In this document: in pieces, positions 1 through 11,176 of the stretch | How positions within the stretch are numbered: position 1 is the first letter of the stretch | How the letters are laid out: each line of letters begins with the position of its first letter | Assembly: GCA_010405405.1 (NCBI GenBank) | Contig: MU004240.1 | Coordinates: forward strand, 1,208,882 to 1,272,881 | Length of the DNA stretch: 64,000 bases | Direction: 5' to 3' | DNA from: Microthyrium microscopicum | Lineage: Eukaryota > Ascomycota > Dothideomycetes > Microthyriales > Microthyriaceae | The notes under the pieces: generated by a model | Databases searched by the model: none | Seen by the model: only the letters and a program-made list of their open reading frames with translations | What the model was told of the DNA's origin: nothing | Translations under genes and position numbers: made by a program

Positions 1-534
1 TAGGTAGCAGGTAAGACAGGCTCCTCCATCAGATCTCATGTACATTTCCGCCAACTGAGTGATAATACACTGATAGACTTCAATTGGCAATCTCTTGAAT
101 ATTCGAGCTGGCAACTGGGGTAAACCATTTGAACTCTTTCCAGTTGATGGCCTGGGCACTGCCCCCGATTCTTGCCATTGTCTCGCGAATGCGCGTTTCG
201 ATCTATCAGCCTCCCATGGCGTCTTGACCAGTTTTGGGGCAGTATCGAACCGATATTTCTTGGCCGGCTCGTGTTCGCTAGCGATTGTCGCGTAAGAAGT
301 CCTTGAAGAGAGTGATCCATATGAAGCTTTACTGCGAACAGATCTGGTCGAACCCGTTGTAGAAACCGATATTACGCTGTCTCTACATGAGTTGGCTGAC
401 TTTGGTTGCGCGATATAGCTGCTAGGATATCTGATGTTGTTAGCCCCTTTTTAAGCTTTCAATGACATTCTTGACAGCATCACTTACCGTCCAAAATCAC
501 CCGCCATATCTGCTTGTTGTTGCAATGCAATCAT
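1..534 (-). CDS. F-box-like protein, 5' part only (runs off left edge)
   Basis: Two exons on the minus strand: 534-488 and 430 to the window edge, with a 57-bp intron (GTAAGT donor, branch GCTAAC). The ATG at 534 gives MIALQQQADMAGDFGR and then an arginine/serine-rich stretch. Near the edge comes a segment beginning RIFKRLPIEVYQCIITQL and ending in GACLTCYL. That segment resembles the LP-x-E-[VI]-[YL] opening of fungal F-box-like domains, which usually mark substrate adaptors of SCF ubiquitin ligases; the CxxCY follow-on is one I associate with a fungal subgroup. The first 158 codons or so are visible and the rest lies outside the window. The family call rests on one motif, so the function is inferred. 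Confidence 0.6.
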
Positions 535-2388
535 AACCTTCAAAGCCGTATATAGTCAAGGGTAGGAATAGAATCGCGCAAACTTGCCCGAGAAGGAAGT
601 TCAAAAGGCGAGAGATCGCTGCGAGGTTAGGATTCGGGAAGATTGGCGATCAAGTGGGTCCCAATCTAGGCTACCCTGAGGGTCAAAAAGTCTCCTGAGA
701 ACAATGAGAGTAAGTTGAAGATGCGTAGACCTGGAAAAGTCGAGAAGAATAGCGGAACACTCTGAGACAGCTGGAGAAGGGGAAGATTTCAGAAAACGTA
801 GACATTGACGACAAGCACAAGAAGAGGCAAATGCACGATTGACCTCGACAAGCTGCACGATTGAATGTCAGAAACACGACCATGGCTCAAAAGGGATTTG
901 CTAACGCAGCTGGCGTCCTGCAAAGGCTGCAAAGGCGCGCGAACTGTCAAATCCACAGCAATTCTGCTGGAATCTGCTTGTTGGTTGTTCAGCCTGGCGG
1001 CCCGCGCGCCGCGCCAGATCAGCCATCGCCAGCCATCGGTTGATTGAGGCTCGCTGATTGACCACTCACACCTGCCTTTTTATGGTGGAGAACAACCGGG
1101 CCTGCTTGCAATTTTCCGAATTCGGTGAGACCCTGGTTGACGATTGGAAGCTCTGACGCCCCTTTGGGCTGGAGCGCACGCTCGGCTTATCAAGTACGGG
1201 CCTATTAATGATCTGTTTCACGTCCCTTTTCTACGGAAACTGGCGTCGAAGATATCGGGAAACCACTTGACCGCCTGGGGTCTTTGGTTGACAACTTGGC
1301 GCTGTCATGGCAAGGTGTCAAACTCGAGTGGAGTTTAAGCAGACTGACCGTAACAAAAGTTCGGTCACGTTCTTAAGCTTTGGAAACTGGGGGGCCGGCA
1401 CACGACAAATTCTCAGAATTTAGTCTTGCATTAGGTTCGGTAAGGAAAGTATTGGTCTCGTGAATAGGCACAGGTTTTTAGAAACTAAAGGATCTTGGGA
1501 TCTTCGGGAATCGTGGGGTGGACTACCGAAGGCTTGCAGAGCAATTTCTTTCTACGCCAAATATCGGACTATTGATTTCGAACAGGCCACGATACAAGAA
1601 ACTTGGAAGCAGGTCAAATTTCTGTAAGTTTGAACTTGAAGGCGGCTAAAGACTTGTTGAAGTTGTTGTGGATGAAAAAATTGACGCGCGCAGTTGTTGT
1701 GGTAAAAGCGCAATCTGTAGATCATGGGGTTCTGATATTAGGATCTCTGTAGTCTTGACCAGTAAGCCGCCCATGCGCGGCCTTGCCGTTGAAGTTGTGG
1801 CTTTCTTAAACGAGAAGAACAAAAAGAAGATGTTTCTGCGCTGGGACCTGGGCGCAGGGCTGAGACTCAATTCAGAGTGGGATGATGATTCTCGGTTGGG
1901 ATCTTTAATGCCAACAATTTCAGTTGACGAGACAGCATCAGTAAAAAATCAGATCATACGGTATTTTTATACAGGTTTCCCTCTTATTGTCATGCGATGG
2001 TCAAGAATCAATCTGTTTCCCATCTACTTTAAGAATTCCGTATAGACAGTGAACGATATGATAGGATTGGTCTCCTTGTATTGTTGTATATCAACCCATA
2101 TCAAGTCTTCAAACTCGTAGTGAAATGGTACGAGTTTGAAGAACTTTTGAGGTCATACTTGCTTTAGCATTGTTGGTGTGTCGGTTTCAGTAGAAATTAC
2201 AGCAAAACGAGAGGTATGGTTTGGATTCATGTTATTATGCTTATTATTGTTACTACATATACTGACACATTATTGAGCAGGAATCCCAAAGAGCAACCCC
2301 ATTTGAATCAACTATGCATTTACACTAAACTGATCCAATATCAGTATTTCAATTGCGCCTGTATCCCTTCCAAAGTCATCCAGTGAGG
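535..2388. other. gene-free stretch
   Basis: This stretch is 1.85 kb between the start of the F-box-like gene and the 3' end of the MFS gene. Only short open frames occur, the longest being 126 codons on the plus strand at 1668-2045. None has a recognisable motif or a convincing splice partner. I see no repeat in it. It presumably holds the promoter of the gene at 534 and the 3' UTR of the transporter. Confidence 0.5.
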
Positions 2389-4150
2389 CTAGAATTTGAC
2401 AGTTTCGAAAGAGCTCTTTGCTCGAATCTGAGGACCCCACTTGAATAAGACGAATGGAATTGGGATCATGACGAGAGAAAGGAAGCCAAGTAGACTGGAT
2501 GCCCAGCCAATTCCGAGTTTGTTGTACACTGTTGAAGGTCAGAAAAATGTCTACCAGTCCCCAAATATGACTTACTTTGAGTGGTAAACAAAGGGAAAGC
2601 GGCGCCGAGCGCATATCTAGCAAGACTGTTTGCTCCCATTGCTGAGGCACCATTGAGAGGGCCATATACGTCAATGACGTACAATGCAGATGCGCTCTGT
2701 TCTGTGTTAGATTGATTCTGCCATTAGTAGGAGGAATATCAAACGTACGAATATGCAGAGGTTTCCCCAAGCAAATGGGACGACTCCAATCATAGGAACA
2801 ATCCAGTGGATGCTTTCCCTCGATGTCCAGCCAAACCAAAAGAGACCAATAGTAACACCAAAGCTTCCCATCATGGCGGTGTATAGACGTTCTTCTGGCG
2901 GGAGTAGATGCTGCCCTTTTGCTGCAGCAGCACGATGCTTCTTCTGATATACAAAGAAGTCTACCGCAACTGAAGTCGGGACTGCTAGAATATAACCGAT
3001 TGCTAGTGAAAGAAAACTCAAGCCTAGCTGTCCTAGATTGAAGTGGTATACTCCAACGAAGACCACTGGAAAAGCGTCCAAGAAGGCAAAGAGTACACCA
3101 AATGTAAAGGCCGAGTATAAACTAAGGAACAGCACGATTGGCTCGAACAATAACATTCGCATGGGTCTGAATAGGGTGATAGTTAGTATCATTTTGACTC
3201 CCGCAAATCCTGGAGGTAGAATCGATTTTGGTGGCGCGATTCCAAGACGTTTTGATCGTTTCTGCAAGATTGTTTTCTTGTAAGTCTCATCCATGGTTAG
3301 TGAGGAAATGTATATGCCTAGCGAAAGCATGAGGATGGTCCATTGGCTCCACTTCCATCCTTTTGCTTGTACAGCGAAGCCATTCACAAGTGGGCTAGCA
3401 AGAGAATTAGCTATGCGAAAACGAGGACTTTCAGATATCTTACCCTAGTGAAGTACCGAGAAACGGCGCTAACAAAAATGAAATAGTTGCATTCGCTCGT
3501 GATCGTGGCGGGAACAGATCTGCATTCGTACCAGCTCCAACACCAAGCACTGGGGATCCAAACAAGCCAGCAAAGAATCGACAAACTAGGAGCGAACCGA
3601 AATTGGTGCTGAATCCAGCGCCTAGCGTGAAGAGCATACTGATTGGTAGTGAGATCCAATAGACGATACGTCTTCCATAAGTCTCACTCATTGGGGCCGC
3701 AAGGACAGGGCCAAAACCAAGTCCCAGGACATATAAAGTTATTCCAAGGGTGGCAGCTGTTTGGGATACGTGAAAGCTCTTCGCTACATCTTCTACAGCC
3801 GGAGAGAATGCTGAAGACCCAAATGTCCTAGAATGTAGATTAGTTTAGGCTTGGTAGTACATAGAAAAGCTGGTAACTGACACTGCAAGGCCGAACAAAC
3901 CGGGTTGGATTGTATGCCAAATTCTCTTTCCTATGAACCAGTTGTGTGGATTCTCAGGATCATCTGGTCCTGTCCAATCTTGAGCCGTGACGACTCTCGT
4001 AACTGTCCGACTACCAACTCGAGAAGCTTCGATGTCATTTTGATGGGTTTCCTCATCGGATGAGCTCCTCTCAAGATCCAGTTCGATGGCAAGGTGAGGA
4101 TCGCTAGCTTGTAGTTCTTGGCCAAACTCCTTGTCTTTCTCGGGATCCAT
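2389..4150 (-). CDS. MFS multidrug/polyamine-type exporter (DHA1 family)
   Basis: Five exons: 4150-3882, 3827-3444, 3394-2749, 2696-2576 and 2528-2389, giving 519 aa. The hydrophilic N-terminus is followed by DPENPHNWFIGKRIWHT, the usual D-x-x-x-P-x-N-W entry of fungal DHA1 carriers. The first helix pair then carries LGITLYVLGLGFGPVLAAPMSE and YGRR, the family's loop 2-3 signature. The central loop has RSKRLGIAPPK, and the last helices end in IPIPFVLFKWGP. Length and topology fit a complete 12-helix proton antiporter of the plasma membrane. The substrate cannot be read from sequence. The third intron has two possible acceptors, differing by a few residues. No biosynthetic genes lie beside it, so a role in a metabolite cluster is not supported. 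Confidence 0.88.
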
Positions 4151-4944
4151 GTGGATATTGAATTTTGGAGTGTTACTTCCAGTAAAGTTAGTGCCGAATA
4201 ATGGACAATGACAAGATATAGTGTATGGAATGGAACACAGCAGGAAGCCAAGAGATTGTACAACACGCTATATATACCACTACAGCCTTACAATCTGGTT
4301 GTTTAGCATATCATGTAATGAGATACAACTAATCATGAACTGAATGCTGAATCAACAAACAAATTTCTGCAGGTTGACTGGGTATATAATGTTGTAGAAG
4401 CAACTAGGCTTGACGGTGACTACCTGGTCCGCACTGCATCATCCTTCATGATTTGCTGGATTCAGCATTTACAGCTCCAAGAAATGTCCGACAAGCCCGA
4501 GACTTTGGTGCTAACCAAGGAAGGGACATTGATTATGGGTTTATGACATATCTAGCCTGTGTGGATACATCTCTAGTGATCAGTAATCGCTACGTCGCCT
4601 CGGTACCTGACATTTCACACGCATGGCGTGCTTGCAATGCGCGTGGTTGCATATCTGTTTTGTAATTAAGGATGATTCATGAGAGAAAATGTGCTTCTAT
4701 AACTTTTCAAAGATGGAAGTAGAAAGCGATGTCAGATAATAGAGTAAGCCATATATATTTGTAGGGTTGGCAGGGGAAGTAATCCAATCTCGGTGACGAA
4801 TCAGGCTAGCTTGCGCGGGAGTACCCATAGCAAGGATCCTTGCGTGTTTGCTACCAACCTCGATTTGCTACAATTATGCCAATTTCAAGACCACGACGGT
4901 CAAAGCCCCACAACACGCTTGGATCCAAGTGATTCTTGCAGATA
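4151..4944. promoter_or_regulatory. shared divergent upstream region
   Basis: This is 794 bp between the divergently transcribed MFS exporter and ORC4 and must hold both promoters. No gene or repeat is visible in it. I could not identify a specific regulatory site. Confidence 0.4.
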
Positions 4945-7264
4945 ATGTCCGAGGACACACGATCATCCAAACGACGTCGCGTCAGCTCCAAATTAGATCC
5001 CCCAACTCCCACGAAGCAAAGACTAGCAACCCCTCGAAATGCAACTTCATCAGTCAACACAAAACAACGCAAGAGCTCGACGTTAGCGCGAGAAACCAAC
5101 GGGTCCGATGTTGGAAATACACCGCAGAAGCATGCTGCCTTACGCGCCGCGACAGCGTTGAATAGCACCACTGCGAATTCGAAAGAGTTGGAAGCAAGAG
5201 AAGCCAGTGATGAGAGCAATGAAGAATCAGCTGAAGACTCGGATCCAGAACCACGCCGTTCAGGACGTGAGAGAAAACCTAGCGCCAAGTTGAAATGGAT
5301 CTCTGGGGAAGTGGGAAAAGCCGTCAAAGCGGACAATCGCAAAAGTGAGGGTACGACTTCGTCAGCGAAAGGATCGAAAGGAGGTGATCGTCTCTCGGAG
5401 CCAAGGCCTCGCCAGTCCAAAGTCAAACCACCGGCAAACGCAAATACTATTGTGCCAAAGAAACGGGGACGACCTCCCAAGGCTCCAATCTTGCCTGAAC
5501 CAGAGTCTTCCGAAGCAGAACCTCTCGAACCCGACTCACCTATCCAAGACACGCCCCGAAAGCGAGGAAGACCGCCTAAGAAAAGACTCGAACGGGAGAA
5601 TGAAGCAGAGCAACCGAATTCAACAGCAAAGATAGTCCCTAAAGCCACCCCCAAGGAAATCTCGAAAACCAAAACACTGAATGGGTATACCGGGAAGACG
5701 ACGGAGCCAGTCATTGGCGCTACGATTCTGGCCCAAGAAGAGCTGCCTATGCAAAGCAATGAGGCTCAAAATGAGCTTATCAAATCTGCCGTTTCCCTTC
5801 TGAAGTGCTTTCCGGAAGGCCAGTTTCCATTCACAAAGCTCTTGTCACTTGTCACTGAAAAACTTACTCAACGCCGACCAATACCTCTCACTCACCTTGA
5901 GGACGAGTATTCCAAAGTGTACAGCCTTCTCGAGGCGACTGTAACAGCGGGTGAAGGCAACTCTATGCTAGTTGTTGGTGCTAGAGGCAGTGGGAAAAGT
6001 GCTCTTGTCAATAAAGCACTCAAGGAGCTCGCCAAAGATCAGAAGGATCATTTCCACGTGGTCAAGCTAAGCGGCTTTATTCAAACGGATGACAAGATTG
6101 CACTCCGCGAAATCTGGCGCCAACTGGGTAAGGAAATGGAAGTTGATGAAGAGGCAAGCAAGAGTTATGCCGATACATTAACGATGCTGTTGGCACTGCT
6201 ATCCCATCCCGAAGAAATCACTGGAGAAGCTGTGGATGGAGTGGCAAAATCTGTGGTGTTTGTTATGGATGAATTCGACCTATTCGCTACTCATGCACGA
6301 CAAACTCTGCTTTACAACCTCCTGGATATTGCCCAATCACGCAAGGCTCCAATCGCGGTACTGGGTTTGACTACAAAATTCGACGTCACTGAAAGACTTG
6401 AAAAACGTGTGAAAAGTCGATTTAGCCATCGCTATGTCCATTTACCACTACCTAAAAGCCTGTTTGCTTTCAAGGATATCTGCGAGGCTGCACTGACTAT
6501 CCACTCTGAGGAGCTTTCGTTTGATGAACAAGTGGCCATTTCTCAGACCATCCAGACACCTCAGAAACGCAAAAATGGGAATTGGGAAACATCAGATTGT
6601 CTTGCAGCATGGAACGAATCCGTAAAGGTAAGAAACGGGGTACCCTGTCTTGTTGAACATTTACTAACACGTAAAACAGATCTTGATGAGCAGCGGGGAA
6701 TTTATCAATGCTTATATCAAACCCGTCTACCATCTCAGCAAATCCGTTCCAACAGTCTTGAGTTCTCTTGTCATCCCATTGAACACACTGTTCACTCCAG
6801 AAGGCTATTTTAAACCACTTTTCCCTACTGAGCATTTCTTATCATATAAACCCGACATTCCCCTACTTGCACCAACCTCAACATTGGCTCTTCTCTTGCC
6901 ATCGCTATCCGAGTTGCAGCTCTCGCTTCTCATTGCCGCTGCTCGCCTAGACATTATCCACTCAACTGATACATGCTCCTTTGGCATGGCCTACGCTGAA
7001 TATGTCTCCCTAGCCGGTACAGCACGTATGCAAAACTCGGCGGCTGGAGCACTAGCCACTGGTGCAGGCGCACGAGTCTGGGGCCGCGATGTTGCCAAGG
7101 GTGAATGGGAGGCTTTGGTACGGCTGGGGCTTTTGGTGCCCGTAAGTGAGAGCGCGGTTACTAGTGTAGGAGCGCTGGTCAAAATCGATGTCCGGTTGGA
7201 GGAAATTCCGGGGGCTGTGCCTGGGATTTCTAGCATGATGGAGAAGTGGTGTACTCAACTATGA
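4945..7264 (+). CDS. ORC4: origin recognition complex subunit 4 (ORC4) with AT-hooks
   Basis: Two exons, 4945-6627 and 6680-7264 (52-bp intron with a perfect TACTAAC branch), encode 755 aa. The first 260 residues are basic and disordered and contain two AT-hooks, KKRGRPPK near residue 172 and RKRGRPPKK near 204, plus a basic RRSGRERKPSAK stretch. The AAA+ core follows: Walker A GARGSGKS at about 345 and Walker B VVFVMDEFD with D442-E443. Next come LGLTTKFDVTERLEKRVKSRFSHR, typical of Orc4 (sensor and arginine-rich region), and a C-terminal winged-helix region in exon 2. Orc4 acts in the nucleus in the six-subunit ORC that loads MCM helicase. AT-hooks on Orc4 are known from fission yeast, so origin binding through AT-rich DNA is a reasonable inference here. 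Confidence 0.93.
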
Positions 7265-9972
7265 TTACTGTGTTGATATTTTTCTGGAGAACTGGAAGTT
7301 GTATAGTGCTAGGCATCTATCAAAGAGAATACTAGACTAAAGTCGTGAGCCACGGACGCCTTTACCTCGATTTATCATCTAAAGATTTCACCCTGTCAAT
7401 CATTTGCGATTGAATATGCTGTAGTTGACTCAGCATGGTAACTAGTCTAATTGATACACTTCGACTCATGTCTTTCGTCTGGTACTCGATGTCGAGTTTG
7501 TAGGAGAAACTAGATCTTTTTGATCCTGTTAAATGTTCAGCTCATTACCTCACATCATCTCGCTTGGATATATTAAGTATTAGTCAACCTCAGGAATTTG
7601 CGAGTGAAAAGCGTCGTGAGCTAGCCTATTGTCTGGAGGATGGGTCCATAACAGTATGTTACAAACGAATCACAAGCACCTATCCACTAATAATGTTATT
7701 GGTGGCATGATATTCATACAATCAAACATTTTACAAGACTCGGAGCTGGGAATAACAGGTAGCTACAACCAATGTTGAGACGCTGTGCATGCATATATGT
7801 TGTTGGACGGGTAGATTTAAGACCCTTTAGAGTGGAGAATTATGGACATCAGAGAAAAATATACAGTCAAGTGGTAAAGTGCAAGCCGGCTGCTCGGTTA
7901 GGATGCTTGCTTTCAATGAAAAGCAACACGACTAGGAATACCACCCGGGCTCGTGTCTTCAGTCATCTTGTACCTACCGCTGGCGCCGAATAATAGCAAA
8001 CAAACAGATAATGTTGAACCGGTTACGGCGGCTTTCGCGGCCATATTTTCGACGCACGCCTGGTTGGCCAATCTACTAAGCCAAATAATCAAGTCCGTAG
8101 GCCTACGTTCAGCTGCTACTCTCAACGCGCCAGCTTGCAGCCAATGCAAGCTGCAGCTAGCCGTTAAACGAGCTGGTTCATGTCGCTCTGAGTTGGGTTG
8201 GAATTGGATTGGATGTCGTCTTCCAACATGTCAGGAGATACAAAGGGCTACCCCACAAGCAGATATGATCGTCTTCAAGGAGTTTGTCACCGAGAACTCA
8301 AAAGGTGTCAGTTTGAAACGATTGATCTTCGAATTTTTCTCTACAGCAAAAGTGATGGTTGAAGTTAAGGGCGCGGACCGCCGCGGCATGGGACGAGCCA
8401 GTTCCATGTCATGTTTTCCGATGGGATGGTAAGCCTTTGAAACATATTTGGGAATTTTGGGTTAGGTTGGTTCCTTGGTTCCCAAAGTAGAGAGCGCCTT
8501 GAGCGCCTCAAAATTTAGCTATAGCGGTAACTTCAAGCGAGTAGGAGTAGCCTGTATATCACACTCCAGAATATAGGCTCACAGGCTCTTGGTTTTGTTT
8601 GCTATCTTCCAAGTCAATTCTAGACAGATACATGTACGTAAGAGCGAGTTTGGAAGGTCATCCCACCATACATGTAGCTTCGAACTACTAACATTAGTGT
8701 CATTGACTTGAAATGGGAGAAAACTAATCCTTGATCGGCGAAACGGTCCAAAGGCTTGCGCCGAAGGGACTAGGTGATAGCAGACTTGAACAGTGAGCAG
8801 CATGTCGTATTATTTTGTAGATGCAAGGTTGTAATGACTGTGTTTGATGCACGATATGACAGCAATTGTTGGCAATCAACTGCATGTCATTCGACATCTC
8901 AACACCTTCTCCGTTCATTGGCCTTTTTTGGCAGCGCGGCCCAACAGAATGTTGGTGGCAGATGCTCGATTTGTTTGCTATCCATGTTGTGTTGTACTCA
9001 TCAGCCAGCCAAGTGAAAGTTAAATTAGGGTCGGTAACGGGAAGGACAATCTGCGTGAGTTTTTAGTCATTTCTAAATCAAAGCTTTCAAAAACAACCCG
9101 AATCAAGATCTGTAACTAGTCGCCGATTTCCAGGTTCAGGAAATTGCCGAAAAAGCACCCATTTGCTTTGCAGGGAAGGGTTTGTCCCAGCAGTAAGGTC
9201 GCTTTGAGCGGTCGCCGGTAGGTAATCCAGTTTATTTTCCTGCCCAGCCATACGAATCGAGAGGACAGACTAGGTTTCATACACTTCCTTCCCGCACTTT
9301 GCGTCTTTCAAAACGTCCTGTCGGTAACCACGCCTTAAAGGTGGCGCTAGGTGGTGGAGACAGGTGGTGCGCCCATCAATTATTGGGTTGCGCACGAGGT
9401 TCTGTTGGACAAATTCCGAAGATATGGTAAAGATCTCTGATTCCAAAGTAGTATCTGTAGCTTAGCTGGCGCCCTGGTATCCAACTAGCGACGTACTTCA
9501 ACGTGGAGCGTGGGAATAGTGTGATTTCTGAGCCAACCAACAAGTTGTTAGCTCCCGGGTGTTCTTTCTGGTATCTTTCCATGTTGCCTTACAATGATGT
9601 ACTCAGCCTAGAAACGGCAGAAACTCGTGGCAGTTCTCTAGGCTCATTTCAATTCGTAAATTCTGTTTCTTCATGTGAGGCGTCGACAACAGGGTATCTT
9701 ATACCATCATTTGCCCCTTTAACCGGTCAAACATCTTGATGTTACAAGGCTTCAAGAATCAACAGGCTTTGTTCTTCGTCACCGCATTGCCACCAGTAGG
9801 TATTGGCACACAAGCGGCGCGGTGCATTGAATGAACCCAAATTTTCAAGGAAGTACCCCATGCTAGCAGGGCCTACCTCTGCTGTCCGTCAAACAGTATT
9901 TATACGTCGTTCCACTGATCATTTCTCTTCCGTGCTGAGGGCAAATCTTGTCGATAGGTCGGTCTCGGTGTC
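7265..9972. other. gene-free stretch
   Basis: This is 2.7 kb between ORC4 and the methyltransferase. The longest open frame is 160 codons (7953-8432, plus) with no family motif and no conserved-looking composition. I found no tRNA, long inverted repeat or transposase remnant. The part next to 9973 must carry the methyltransferase promoter. Confidence 0.45.
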
Positions 9973-11176
9973 ATGGCCGACGCTGCAGAGGAAGAGTATT
10001 TTGAACTCATCGAAGTCCACGATCGCACTTTCCAGCATTACTCGGTTATAAATAACGTCTATCTCGCTCCTGTTGATGAGGTAAGTTGTTACCCTTGTCC
10101 AAAGCCCGGCTCGCATTATCGATCCTTCAGGCTTTCCAAACGTCATAGCGACCTAACCACGATTTCAGGATGAAGAAGAGAGACTCGTTCTCGAAGCTCG
10201 GATTCTCCTGGAAGTATTCCAAAATCGCCTTTTCCTCGTGCCTTTAGAATATCCTCGGCAGGTCCTAGAGTGCGGGTACGGCCGCGGAGCATGGGCAACG
10301 CAGATGGCCCTTGTTTACGAATGTCAGGTATGGCCCTTGTTACCCATTTAAGCGCAAATTCAACAAAGAATCTTGCTTGATAGCAAGTGCTGGGGGCTTG
10401 TTCGAGTGTGGCTGATCTGTGAAATGTCTAGGTCACCGCTATCGACATTTATCCGGCAGAGCTTTCCGAGGAGCCTGAAAATCTGGTACGAGAGATCTGG
10501 AACCTCAACGATCGACTTCTTCCTACATACCGCGCCGGCCAATATGACCTCGTACACTCTCGTTGCGTTGGGCTGGGCATCAAGAAGTCCCGCTGGCGGA
10601 CTTATGTGAGAGACTTGGGACAATTGACCAGACGAGGAGGCTATGTGCAACTTGCTGAGTTTTACTACAACATACAGTCAGATAATGGACGATTGACTGA
10701 AAATCATGCAATATACAAATGGGGAGTCGCATTCAGGACCGCATTAGATGTTGACAAAGACCCCAGGGCGTACCGGAATTTTGAGAGATATCTCAGAGAC
10801 GCGGGGTTGACAAATGTACAAACAATGTCGGTTCATATTCCCATTGGAGACTGGTCAACAGGTACGTTGCTTGTTTTCGAGCCGTCAATGATGAATTAAC
10901 ACATGGCTGATGTGTGGTCGCAGATCCTAGACAGCAAGCAATCGGTCTGCTGAATCGAGAGAGTATGGAAGAGCTGGTCGAATCCCATGCAATTTATCCG
11001 TTCACGCAGCAACTAGGCTGGACAGTTGACCAAGTATCCGAGTTGACCGATCAAATTCGCGATGAGCTAAATGACAATAGCTTGCATCTTTATCTGCCTT
11101 TGTTAGTCCATACGATAAGAAATGGCTATAGTGCTAACCTGAATGCAGATATATAGCCTGGGGATATCGACGCTGA
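9973..11176 (+). CDS. SAM-dependent methyltransferase (LaeA-like class)
   Basis: Five exons, 9973-10080, 10169-10327, 10432-10861, 10924-11101 and 11149-11176, encode 300 aa. After an acidic start comes the segment FQHYSVINNVYLAPVDEDE. Motif I follows as VLECGYGRGAWATQMA (SAM-binding glycine loop), with the acidic residue after strand 2 in VTAIDIYP. The middle has RGGYVQLAEF, a motif III-like strand, and the protein ends in YIAWGYRR, similar to the aromatic-rich ends of fungal LaeA-like methyltransferases. The fold is clear. The substrate is not, and most proteins of this class are uncharacterised. The last exon is only 28 bp. No oxidoreductase or synthase gene is next to it. Confidence 0.78.

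Noticed and set aside
1668-2045. 125-aa open frame on the plus strand between the F-box-like and MFS genes
   Set aside because: No motif, no splice partner, and the composition does not look like a protein family; probably chance.
7953-8432. 159-aa open frame in the long gap after ORC4
   Set aside because: Composition is irregular, it is overlapped by an open frame on the other strand and has no recognisable domain.
9803-10051. Open frame overlapping the methyltransferase start in another frame
   Set aside because: The methyltransferase model explains the region with family motifs and consistent splice sites.
2389-11176. Possible secondary-metabolite cluster (MFS exporter plus methyltransferase)
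   Set aside because: ORC4 lies between them and no synthase, P450 or pathway regulator is near; the two are over 5 kb apart.
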